A stretch of 5,555 bases of DNA, from NCBI GenBank assembly GCA_016844425.1, contig JAERML010000111.1, positions 1 through 5,555 on the forward strand, read 5' to 3'. The translations under genes and the position numbers were made by a program. The notes beneath the pieces are model-generated. The model was not told the origin of the DNA and made no database searches. It was given only the letters and a program-made list of their open reading frames with translations. This DNA comes from Bacteroidota bacterium (GTDB lineage: Bacteria; Bacteroidota; UBA10030; UBA6906). Below are positions 1 to 5,555 of this stretch, piece by piece (within the stretch, counting starts at the first letter, position 1; every line of letters begins with the position of its first letter).

Positions 1-164
1 GCTCCTGACGCCCCTACGATAGCAATAATCTCCCCTTTCCCCACGGTGAGATTGATTCCGCGAAGGACATAGAGCTTCTTCTCCGACTCTTCACCTGCAA
101 GAAAGGTGCGTGTCACACCTTCCGTCCGAATGATCGTGGGGGCCGGTTTCTTCTTCAGGGTCAT
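1..164 (-). CDS. lolD: LolD-type lipoprotein-export ABC transporter ATPase, N-terminal part (cut by window edge)
   Basis: This is the first 54 codons of an ABC ATPase; the rest lies beyond the left edge. The ATG at 164-162 opens a protein beginning MTLKKKPAPTIIRTEGVTRT, followed by a beta-strand region (LYVLRGINLTV, about residues 32-42) and IIAIVGASGA, which is the start of a Walker A loop (GxSGxGKS/T). The Walker A lysine, Walker B and signature motif are not in the window. The pattern 'gene-specific start, V-R-T-F, L-x-G-(I/V)-(N/S)-L' is typical of the LolD/MacB/FtsE ATPase subfamily. It starts 2 nt after the TAA of the second permease gene, with GGGA a few bases upstream as a weak ribosome site, so it is almost certainly co-translated with the permeases and supplies their ATP hydrolysis. 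The LolD assignment rests mainly on that context. FtsE-like or MacB-like relatives cannot be excluded from the fragment alone. Confidence 0.85.
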   Translation of the reverse strand, partial: MTLKKKPAPTIIRTEGVTRTFLAGEESEKKLYVLRGINLTVGKGEIIAIVGASG

Positions 165-166
165 TC

Positions 167-1396
167 TTATTCCCAACGAATGGATTCAACGGGCAACATA
201 CGTGCGGCACGCAGCGCCGGGTACAGAGAGGCAAGTGTGCACAACACCATCGATGCAACCGATACCGCTACGAAGTCACTCCCCCGGATCTCCACCGGGA
301 TTGCAGGGATGATGTATACGTTAGGATCAAGGGGAAAGATCTGATATTCGATCTGCAAATAGCAGACAGCGAGGCCGATAACCGTACCCACCACCGTTCC
401 AATTGTCCCGACGAGGATCCCTTCAAACATGAACAGGCGAACGACACTCCCATGCGTCGCACCGAGTGCCTTCAGAACACCGATGTCTCTCCTCTTCTCA
501 ATCACCCCCATGGTGAGCGACCCGAGGACGTTGAATGTCGCAACTCCGACAATCAGGCACAGAATGATATACGCGGCCCACCGCTCCACCTGCATTACTG
601 AATAGAGATCCTTGTGAAGATCGTACCACGTCGAGATCATATAGCCTTCTCTCAACCTGGCGCGGAGCGAGCCTTTCATAGCATCTGCGTTCTGAATGGA
701 ATGCAGGCGCATGTCAACACCACTGACGGTGTTTTGAAACTGAAAAAGTTGCCGCGCCGTATCTAGCGAAACGAATGCATAGTGCGCGTCGTAGTCTTTG
801 TTGTTCGAGTCATAGATACCCACCACCCGACATTTCCTCATGGTTGGCTGACCGAATTGGATCAGCATGGCGTCCACACCCACCGGACTGACGATCGTGA
901 TCTCCGACCCCACCGTTGCGCCAAGCCGGTCGGCAAGGGCGAGACCGATCACGATGCCGGCAGACGAAGGCACGTCGGCAAAGCGAAACTCTCCCAGCAT
1001 CGTGCTTTGTTTCACACCGGATACCTGATCAATCGTTGAGTCCGCCACGCCTTTGATCAGCACAACGCGGTTGAACTGCGGCGTCACCAGCAATGCCTTG
1101 TTGGCGATGTATGGCGACCAGCCGGCTATCCGTTCATCCCCCTCTAGAATATAGAGAAGAGAATCCGAGAGTTGCAGCGATTTCCCTTTTTCCGCCTCGA
1201 TCTTGATATGCGGGTCAAACCCCACGAGAACCTGCGTGACAACGCTGTTGAACCCGTTAAACACAGAGAGAATGATGATCAGGGCCGCCACCCCGACAGT
1301 AATCCCCAGTACGGAAACAAGCATGATGATGTTGATGAACCGCATCTGCTGCTTCGACCGGAGGTATCGTTGCGCTATGAACCGTTCGTATCGCAT
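167..1396 (-). CDS. LolC/LolE-family lipoprotein-releasing ABC transporter permease (second of tandem pair)
   Basis: This 409-residue inner-membrane protein has the LolC/LolE/FtsX layout. A short cytoplasmic start (RYERFIAQRYLRSK) leads into TM1 at about 22-46 (…GITVGVAALIIILSVFNGF). A large periplasmic domain follows at about 50-270, then TM2 at about 274-298, a cytoplasmic coupling stretch EKRRDIGVLKALGAT (300-314), TM3 at about 322-347 and TM4 at about 374-394. It ends in YPALRAARMLPVESIRWE, the usual family tail. Length matches E. coli LolC/LolE (about 400-415). In that family the two permeases and a LolD dimer use ATP to pull lipoproteins out of the inner membrane and hand them to LolA. 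Its ATG overlaps the TGA of the upstream permease by one base (TGATG) inside a hairpin, suggesting coupled translation. I cannot tell LolC from LolE by eye, so no symbol is given. Confidence 0.93.
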   Translation of the reverse strand: MRYERFIAQRYLRSKQQMRFINIIMLVSVLGITVGVAALIIILSVFNGFNSVVTQVLVGFDPHIKIEAEKGKSLQLSDSLLYILEGDERIAGWSPYIANKALLVTPQFNRVVLIKGVADSTIDQVSGVKQSTMLGEFRFADVPSSAGIVIGLALADRLGATVGSEITIVSPVGVDAMLIQFGQPTMRKCRVVGIYDSNNKDYDAHYAFVSLDTARQLFQFQNTVSGVDMRLHSIQNADAMKGSLRARLREGYMISTWYDLHKDLYSVMQVERWAAYIILCLIVGVATFNVLGSLTMGVIEKRRDIGVLKALGATHGSVVRLFMFEGILVGTIGTVVGTVIGLAVCYLQIEYQIFPLDPNVYIIPAIPVEIRGSDFVAVSVASMVLCTLASLYPALRAARMLPVESIRWE

Positions 1397-1411
1397 CAGG
1401 CAAACCTGATG
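1394..1411 (-). promoter_or_regulatory. Hairpin enclosing the permease-permease stop/start overlap (candidate translational coupling element)
   Basis: Read on the minus strand, CATCAGG (1411-1405), loop TTTG (1404-1401) and CCTGATG (1400-1394) form a perfect 7-bp stem with a 4-nt loop. The 3' arm contains both the TGA stop of the first permease (1398-1396) and the ATG start of the second (1396-1394). The 5' arm contains AGG, the only Shine-Dalgarno-like bases close to that start. In the folded RNA both initiation signals would be paired. A ribosome finishing the first gene would open the stem and expose the start. The stem is seen directly; the coupling role is inferred. Confidence 0.55.
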
Positions 1412-2613
1412 GCGTTAACGGGATTCATCCGGGAGGCAAGCCGGGCCGGAATAAGGGCACTGATAAGGCACAATCCAACGCTAATGCCCGAGACCACTGC
1501 GTAATGCCAGAGGCTCATTAAGATGGGAACCGATGTCATGAAATAGATGTCGCTTGGGAGTGAGAAGAACTTGTATTCCATCTGCGAGTAGCAGAGAAGG
1601 TACGCAAGCAGGTCGCCGAGAAGCGTTCCTGCGACAGCGATGACCCCTCCCTGTTTGAGGAATATCCCGGCAATCCCCCACCGGGAGGCGCCCAACGACA
1701 TCAGGATGCCGAGCTCACGCGTCTTGCCGAGTACCATCATCAGGAGCGTCCCGATGATGTTGACTGTTGCCACGATAATGATAAGGCCAAGAACGATGGG
1801 GACCGGCTGTTTCTGCAATTCGATCCAGCTGAACAGGTTGCGGTAGTTTTCGAAGACGGTCCGCGCATAGTGGGGGTACCCCAGTAGTTCCTGAATCCGA
1901 TCGGACACCACCGCTGCACTGTCGATCCGTGTGAGCAGTACGTCGTACCCGGAGACAGCATTCCCCATCTGAAAGATCGTCTGCGCATCCACGAGCGAGG
2001 TGAAGGCATAGATATCATCATACTCCGCCATCCCGCTCTCATAGATGCCGCTTACCCTGAATTGCATCACACGCAGCTGCCCCTGCTCCACCAGCCGACC
2101 AATCCCGAAGACTGTCGCGCGATCGCCGACCTCAAGTGCCAGCCGCGCCGCCAGTTTTTTCCCGATCACGAGCTTCGGCAACGATCCCTGTCTCCGGTCA
2201 ATCTCATACTTGCCGGCAACGATGAACTTCGCCGTTGTGGAAATGTCCTTGAGTGGGTCGATGCCTTTGAGGAAGATGCCATCCACTCCTTCGCGCGAAC
2301 GAATCAATGCCTCACGGGAGACAAACGGCGCGACACTACGGACAAACTGAACACTGTCCTCGATCTCCCGCGTATGAGTCTCATAATTCGTCAGTGCCTG
2401 GTTCTGGAAACCGAGTACCTGCACATGACTCGTAAACCCGACCACCTTCTCGGTAATCTCCTTCTCAAATCCACCAAGTACGGCCAGCGCAATGATGAGC
2501 GTAGCCGTCCCTAGTGCAACACCGAGAATCGCGATGAAGGTGACGAATGAGATGAATCCGCCGTTCTGGCGTGAGCGGAAATAGCGTTTCGCGATGAGTG
2601 TGGTGTAGGACAT
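1396..2613 (-). CDS. LolC/LolE-family lipoprotein-releasing ABC transporter permease (first of tandem pair)
   Basis: This 405-residue paralogue of the following gene shares its topology. The N-terminal LIAKRYFRSRQNGGFISFVTF leads into TM1 (about 22-46, ILGVALGTATLIIALAVLGGF). A periplasmic domain covers about 50-268, with TM2 at about 271-295, coupling segment GKTRELGILMSLGAS (296-310), TM3 at about 319-341, TM4 at about 369-390 and tail IPARLASRMNPVNAIRFA. The TRELGILMSLGAS and P-V-N-A-I-R motifs are family hallmarks. It should pair with the downstream permease and LolD in an inner-membrane lipoprotein-release complex; that is family knowledge plus context, not shown by sequence alone. Its ATG lies 5 nt after the prfB stop, and its likely ribosome site (AAGG) overlaps that TAA, so it probably depends on prfB translation. 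The GGFISFVTFI start recalls E. coli LolE slightly more than LolC, but this is too weak to assign a symbol. Confidence 0.93.
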   Translation of the reverse strand: MSYTTLIAKRYFRSRQNGGFISFVTFIAILGVALGTATLIIALAVLGGFEKEITEKVVGFTSHVQVLGFQNQALTNYETHTREIEDSVQFVRSVAPFVSREALIRSREGVDGIFLKGIDPLKDISTTAKFIVAGKYEIDRRQGSLPKLVIGKKLAARLALEVGDRATVFGIGRLVEQGQLRVMQFRVSGIYESGMAEYDDIYAFTSLVDAQTIFQMGNAVSGYDVLLTRIDSAAVVSDRIQELLGYPHYARTVFENYRNLFSWIELQKQPVPIVLGLIIIVATVNIIGTLLMMVLGKTRELGILMSLGASRWGIAGIFLKQGGVIAVAGTLLGDLLAYLLCYSQMEYKFFSLPSDIYFMTSVPILMSLWHYAVVSGISVGLCLISALIPARLASRMNPVNAIRFA

Positions 2614-2618
2614 GAACC

Positions 2619-3729
2619 TTAGCCGGTCCCTTTCGAGCTGAACTCCATCAGGTATCCTTTGATGAACTCATCCAGGGCCCCATCCATTACACCCTGAACA
2701 TCACTCGTCTCCACGTCGGTCCGGTGGTCTTTCACCATGTTGTAGGGATGGAACACATACGATCGGATCTGACTCCCCCACTCAATTCTCTTCTTCGTAC
2801 TCTCGATTGCGCTGAGGCGGGCTTCCTCCTCTTCCTTGCGGCGCTGGTACAACTGGGACTTCAGCATCTTCAGTGCGCGCTCCTTATTCTGGAACTGCGA
2901 CCGCTCCTGCTGACATGCTACAATGATGCCGGAGGGAACGTGCGTAATCCGGACGGCCGTCTCCACCTTGTTGACGTTCTGCCCCCCTTTGCCACCGGAG
3001 CGGTAGGTATCGACCTTCAGATCGGCGGGGTTGATTTCGATTTCCACGTCGTCGTCCATTTCGGGATAGACAAACACCGAGGCAAATGAGGTGTGCCGGC
3101 GTGCGTTGGCATCAAAGGGGGAGATGCGGACGAGGCGGTGAACGCCATTTTCCGCTTTCATGTACCCGTAGGCATACTTGCCGTAGATCTCGACAGTCGC
3201 ACTCTTGATGCCCGCCCCGTCACCATCCAATCGATCGACAAGTGCAACCTTGTATCCCTTCCGCTCCGCCCACCGGATATACATCCGGAGCAGCATCTCA
3301 CCCCAATCCTGCGCCTCTGTTCCACCTGCGCCGGAGTGTATCGTCAGGATTGCATTCCGTTCGTCATCGTCACCGCTGAGCATGTTGCGGAACTCCAGCT
3401 CGCCAATCCCCTGCCTCACCCCTGCAAGCTCGCGGTTAAGTTCATCGACGAAAGATGGCTCATTCGACTCTTCTGCAAGGTGCACCAGCGACTCGGCGTC
3501 TTCCAGCTTCTGCTTCAGGCCATTCCAGGCGTCAATCCATTCCTTCTGCGCGCTGATCTTCTGCATCACCTTCTGAGCCGTAACGTTGTCGTTCCAGAAC
3601 TCGGGAGACTCGGTCTTTGCCTGAAGCGCAGCTACATCCTGTTCCTTGGCATTGAGGTCAAAGATAACCTCGGAGTGACATCATCTGCTGGCGGAGTTCC
3701 TTAATCGACTGCTTCTCGTCTTCAAACAT
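2619..3729 (-). CDS. prfB: Peptide chain release factor 2 (RF2), with programmed +1 frameshift
   Basis: RF2 recognises UGA and UAA in the ribosomal A site and triggers release of the finished protein. The reading frame starts at ATG 3729-3727, preceded by AGGA with a 7-nt spacer, and runs 23 codons ([20 protein letters not shown]…GYL) to an in-frame TGA at 3660-3658. Skipping T3660 joins it to [20 protein letters not shown] and on to the TAA at 2621-2619. The product is about 369 residues, against 365 in E. coli. In the joined protein the codon-recognition SPF tripeptide is at about 203-205 ([19 protein letters not shown]) and the catalytic GGQ at about 248-250 ([19 protein letters not shown]). 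The residue equivalent to E. coli 246 is a small serine. The [12 protein letters not shown] and KDHRTDVET stretches near the C terminus are also typical. The gene lies 11 nt after the small AtuA-like gene and 5 nt before a permease gene. It is autoregulated: low RF2 lets ribosomes pause at the UGA and shift. Confidence 0.97.
3654..3672 (-). promoter_or_regulatory. RF2 programmed +1 frameshift site with internal Shine-Dalgarno element
   Basis: The minus strand reads CGA GGT TAT CTT TGA C around the shift point. It carries the slippery CTT (3663-3661), the in-frame stop TGA (3660-3658) followed by C, which is a poor termination context, and an upstream GAGGT (3671-3667) able to pair with the 3' end of 16S rRNA. 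This is the RF2 signal known from E. coli (AGGGGG TAT CTT TGA C). Here the Shine-Dalgarno match is 5 bp and ends one nucleotide further from CTT. GAGGT is also the exact complement of ACCTC at 3658-3654. The downstream frame continues as conserved RF2 sequence, so the shift is required for function and is not a sequencing error. Confidence 0.95.
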
Positions 3730-3740
3730 GATCCGATCCT

Positions 3741-4070
3741 TTACAATGTAATCCGTTCATCGATATCCAGCTCCATCCGAAGCATGGCGCTGCTGAGGGT
3801 TTTTCCCTGCGCATCATTTTTCAAAGACTTTGTGCCGCCCCCTCCCAATGCCTCGTGCAGGAGGAAGTTGATCGCCCAGAGATTGGGCATATCAAACCGT
3901 TCCACCTTTCCGAGGGCGATTCCTTCAAAGTGCTTCTTCACCCGGTCGACCGTCAGGTACTTTGTAAGGAGGGGGTAATACTCCTTCTTCCGGGCGATGA
4001 CGCCAACGTTGCCGGTATCTCCTTTGTCACCCGAGCGGGCGTGAGCGATGTCCAAAAGCCTGATTCTCAT
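3741..4070 (-). CDS. Small AtuA-like C-terminal (ferredoxin-fold) domain protein
   Basis: This 109-residue soluble protein has no signal peptide or membrane segment. It opens with RIRLLDIAHARSGDKGDTGN and then VGVIAR (residues 2-27). This R-S-G-D-K-G-D-x-x-N-x-G-V block is the hallmark of the domain found at the C-terminal end of long AtuA proteins. A second conserved patch is PNLWAINFLLHEALGGGGTK (62-81), followed by a short tail TLSSAMLRMELDI. In Pseudomonas AtuA, needed for growth on citronellol-type terpenes, this domain is fused to the DUF1446 domain. Here it is a separate gene 7 nt after the DUF1446 gene, so the two products probably work as one complex. The ATG at 4070-4068 is preceded by AGAGGT with an 11-nt spacer, which lies inside the end of the upstream gene. 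The biochemical role of the domain is not known to me. Confidence 0.88.
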   Translation of the reverse strand: MRIRLLDIAHARSGDKGDTGNVGVIARKKEYYPLLTKYLTVDRVKKHFEGIALGKVERFDMPNLWAINFLLHEALGGGGTKSLKNDAQGKTLSSAMLRMELDIDERITL

Positions 4071-4077
4071 TTCGCGT

Positions 4078-5439
4078 TCATACCTCTGTTACTTCAACAA
4101 CGGGCTTCACTGCCGACTTGGGCATCAAGGCCGGCCAGTAAGCGATCACCTCGCTTGGTTTGGGTCTGCCGCCGGCAAATCCGGTCACCGCCGGAGGGCC
4201 CGTCAGAATCAGCGGGGCCAGCTCTTTGCCAAATCGTTCTACGGCAGCATGGTCATGCCCCCGGACACCGAACCGGAGCACGACTTCATTTATCTCGCTG
4301 GGCATTACCGAAAGAGGACCATGGCACGAATTGTATCCCATGAACTCCGACCTGATCTCATCGAACTTCAGCCCCAGGTCTGCCAGCCGCGTCCGTAGGA
4401 TCTGGTCTGCCGCCTTTGCCTTATCAAGCGCATCGGGCCATGCGTACGTCAGCGTGCCGATGGCGGTGTAGCCATCGAGATACGACATGGATACTTTGTA
4501 CGAGTCGGTTGCCGCTTTCCCCTTGACACCAAACATTTTAACCCTGTTCATCCCAACCTCATCCAACTGGATCGTCGTAAAATCTGCAACACAGTCTGGA
4601 GTGATATAGTTCGAGGGATTGCCGATCTCGTAGAGGAGTTGTTCCTTCACAGTCTGGAGAGAGACGAGCCCGCCCGTATTCTCGTGCTTCGTAATGACGA
4701 TCTCCGCATTCGAATATGCCTCGGCTATGGGAAACCCGATGTGGGCAATGTCCGGCACAGCCCGCCAGTCTGCCGAGAAATTACCACCGCTTGCCTGCCC
4801 ACCACACTCGAGGATGTGGCCCGCAACCGTCCCGGCCGCAATCTTGTCCCAATCATCATGCTTCCAACCGAACTCATAGATCATCGGAGCTAATGTAAGT
4901 CCGGTGTCTGTCGTGCGGCCCGTAATGATCACTTGAGCGCCTTGCTGCAACGCATCAACGATTGGCCATGCACCGAAGTACACGTTCGCACTCATCACCT
5001 TCTCTCGAACGGAATCGAGTTTCTCTCCGGTCTCCATGTTGTTGAGTGCAATGCCTTTGGCGTTGAGAGCATCCAACTGATCGAGGATGTCATCGCCGAG
5101 GACGACGCCGATCCTGAGGTTTTTGATTCCCTTCTTGCGGGCCCATTTGAAGATTGCGTCCCGGCATCCCGCAGGGTTCACACCACCGCCGTTCGTGATG
5201 ATCTTGATGTCTTTCTCCATGCAGGTCGGCAGGATGTGCTCGACCAACGGCACCAAGTCCTTTGCGTAGCCAAGTTCTGGATTACGCTTCTTCTGTTTCT
5301 GCATGATGGACATTGTAACTTCAGCCAGGAAGTCCATCATGATATAATCAATCGGGCCTTTGCTCACCTGATCGTAGGGGGCAGTCTGCAAATCACCCCA
5401 GAAACCCTGACCGGATGCTATTCTGATTTTGTCCTTCAA
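4078..5439 (-). CDS. AtuA/DUF1446-family protein (acyclic terpene utilization AtuA-like), TTG start
   Basis: This 453-residue cytoplasmic protein matches the DUF1446 domain of the AtuA family. Recognisable blocks are IRIASGQGFWGD (5-16), ITNGGGVNPAGCRD (81-94), ITGRTTDTGLTLAP (172-185), HILECGGQASGGN (208-220), HIGFPIAEA (233-241), ITKHENTGGLVS (249-260), the stretch around EIGNPSNYITPDCVADF (271-287) and AGGRPKPSEVIAYWP (422-436). Family members are associated with citronellol/geraniol and other acyl-CoA catabolic clusters, but the reaction is not established. The first codon is TTG at 5439-5437. No ATG or GTG lies in frame just upstream, GGAG sits 4 nt before it, and the family's GxGFWGD motif follows immediately; the next in-frame ATG would remove that motif. 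The ferredoxin-fold domain that completes long AtuA proteins is encoded by the next gene. The partner enzymes expected in a terpene or acyl-CoA cluster are not in the window. Confidence 0.9.
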   Translation of the reverse strand: MKDKIRIASGQGFWGDLQTAPYDQVSKGPIDYIMMDFLAEVTMSIMQKQKKRNPELGYAKDLVPLVEHILPTCMEKDIKIITNGGGVNPAGCRDAIFKWARKKGIKNLRIGVVLGDDILDQLDALNAKGIALNNMETGEKLDSVREKVMSANVYFGAWPIVDALQQGAQVIITGRTTDTGLTLAPMIYEFGWKHDDWDKIAAGTVAGHILECGGQASGGNFSADWRAVPDIAHIGFPIAEAYSNAEIVITKHENTGGLVSLQTVKEQLLYEIGNPSNYITPDCVADFTTIQLDEVGMNRVKMFGVKGKAATDSYKVSMSYLDGYTAIGTLTYAWPDALDKAKAADQILRTRLADLGLKFDEIRSEFMGYNSCHGPLSVMPSEINEVVLRFGVRGHDHAAVERFGKELAPLILTGPPAVTGFAGGRPKPSEVIAYWPALMPKSAVKPVVEVTEV

Positions 5440-5523
5440 GACACTCCAATGAACATGACTAACTGATGTTACGCATCGGCTTTTTGTTAATGGTCGTTAT
5501 CATTCCCAAGCAAGCTTCATGTC

Positions 5524-5536
5524 GCTCCGATGGAGC
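5524..5536. repeat. Short palindrome GCTCC-GAT-GGAGC, possible dispersed intergenic repeat
   Basis: GCTCC (5524-5528) and GGAGC (5532-5536) form a perfect 5-bp stem with a 3-nt loop, in the context ATGTCGCTCCGATGGAGCTT. From memory, very similar words (GTCGCTCC, a few bases, GGAGC) recur in intergenic DNA of several Bacteroidota-related and other genomes. I see only one copy here, so the repeat status is inferred. It has no T-run on either strand, so it does not look like a terminator. Confidence 0.4.
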
Positions 5537-5540
5537 TTTA

Positions 5541-5551
5541 GGCTATTAGCC
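5541..5551. repeat. Short palindrome GGCTATTAGCC next to the GCTCC/GGAGC palindrome
   Basis: GGCTA (5541-5545) and TAGCC (5547-5551) are perfect inverted 5-mers around a single T. It lies 4 nt from the preceding palindrome, and both are near the right edge, suggesting parts of one repeated unit that continues outside the window. In RNA the realistic fold would be a 3-bp stem with a 5-nt loop, so a stable hairpin is unlikely. Confidence 0.3.
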
Positions 5552-5555
5552 CTTG

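Larger units (their letters stand above)
5440..5555. other. Non-coding region upstream of the AtuA-like gene
   Basis: This is the only gap longer than 11 nt in the window. No coding sequence is supported here. Minus-strand GGAG at 5447-5444 serves the TTG start. I could not find a convincing promoter: GATAAC-like and TTGCTT-like words occur around 5490-5515, but without a good partner at proper spacing. On the plus strand CTGATG (5463-5468), loop TTACG and CATCGG (5474-5479), followed by CTTTTT (5480-5485), resemble a weak terminator, but no plus-strand gene would use it. The outer part holds the palindromes listed separately. Confidence 0.6.

Noticed and set aside
162..182. Inverted repeat CATTC/GAATG around the LolD start codon, similar in idea to the permease junction hairpin
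   Set aside because: It has only 5 bp and an 11-nt loop, with the GGGA ribosome-site bases left in the loop. This is common by chance, so it is not called as regulatory.
2062..2514. 150-codon plus-strand open frame within the first permease gene
   Set aside because: It is antisense to a well-conserved permease, with no motifs.
3093..3704. 203-codon open frame on the plus strand
   Set aside because: It is entirely antisense to prfB, which is unmistakable. The translation has no recognisable domain and its composition is that of a shadow frame.
3657..3729. prfB looks broken: a 23-codon open frame ends in TGA before the main frame
   Set aside because: The CTT TGA C site with an upstream Shine-Dalgarno-like element and full-length conserved RF2 after a +1 shift is the known programmed frameshift, so this is neither a pseudogene nor a sequencing error.
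3741..3751. Perfect palindrome TTACAATGTAA at the end of the small AtuA-like gene, possible operator
   Set aside because: It is formed by the final Thr-Leu-stop codons, is short, and has no promoter elements beside it. It does not match an operator I can name.
3855..4398. Overlapping plus-strand open frames across the AtuA-like gene boundary
   Set aside because: They are shadows of the two minus-strand genes, with no family resemblance and no ribosome site noticed.
4933..5466. 177-codon open frame on the plus strand
   Set aside because: It is antisense to the N-terminal half of the AtuA-like gene, with no recognisable motif. The opposite strand carries conserved family motifs.

Overview
The window is a compact stretch of bacterial chromosome in which every supported gene lies on the minus strand, so genes are read from high to low coordinates. 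It holds six protein genes: an AtuA/DUF1446-family enzyme of unknown activity (5439-4078), a small AtuA-like C-terminal-domain protein (4070-3741), peptide chain release factor 2 with a programmed +1 frameshift (prfB, 3729-2619), two tandem LolC/LolE-family ABC permeases (2613-1396 and 1396-167), and the start of a LolD-type ABC ATPase (164 to the left edge). Intergenic gaps are 7, 11 and 5 nt, then a 1-nt overlap, then 2 nt, so the whole run could be one transcript. The only non-coding stretch is the last ~116 nt (5440-5555), upstream of the AtuA gene, which carries two short palindromes that look like part of a dispersed repeat.

The organism is a diderm (Gram-negative) bacterium, because the LolCDE-type machinery extracts lipoproteins from the inner membrane for delivery to the outer membrane. 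The prfB next to a lolC-type gene and the RF2 sequence style remind me of the Bacteroidota/Chlorobiota/Ignavibacteria group. That is an impression from memory, not a search result, and the phylum should be treated as tentative.

The genes fall into three functional blocks. The two AtuA-type genes probably encode two halves of what is a single ~600-residue protein in Pseudomonas; the family is linked to acyclic terpene and acyl-CoA catabolism, but its reaction is not established. prfB encodes the factor that terminates translation at UGA and UAA and senses its own level through an in-frame UGA at codon 24. The permease pair plus the ATPase would form a LolCDE-like complex.

No wholly new system is visible. 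The points worth a second look are regulatory. (1) A perfect 7-bp hairpin at the junction of the two permease genes contains the stop codon of one and the start codon of the next, a good candidate for obligate translational coupling. (2) The RF2 frameshift site has a shortened Shine-Dalgarno element placed one nucleotide further upstream than in E. coli, and it can pair with an anti-Shine-Dalgarno-like ACCTC just after the stop. (3) The AtuA protein is split into two genes and starts at TTG. (4) Palindromic elements lie at the right edge.
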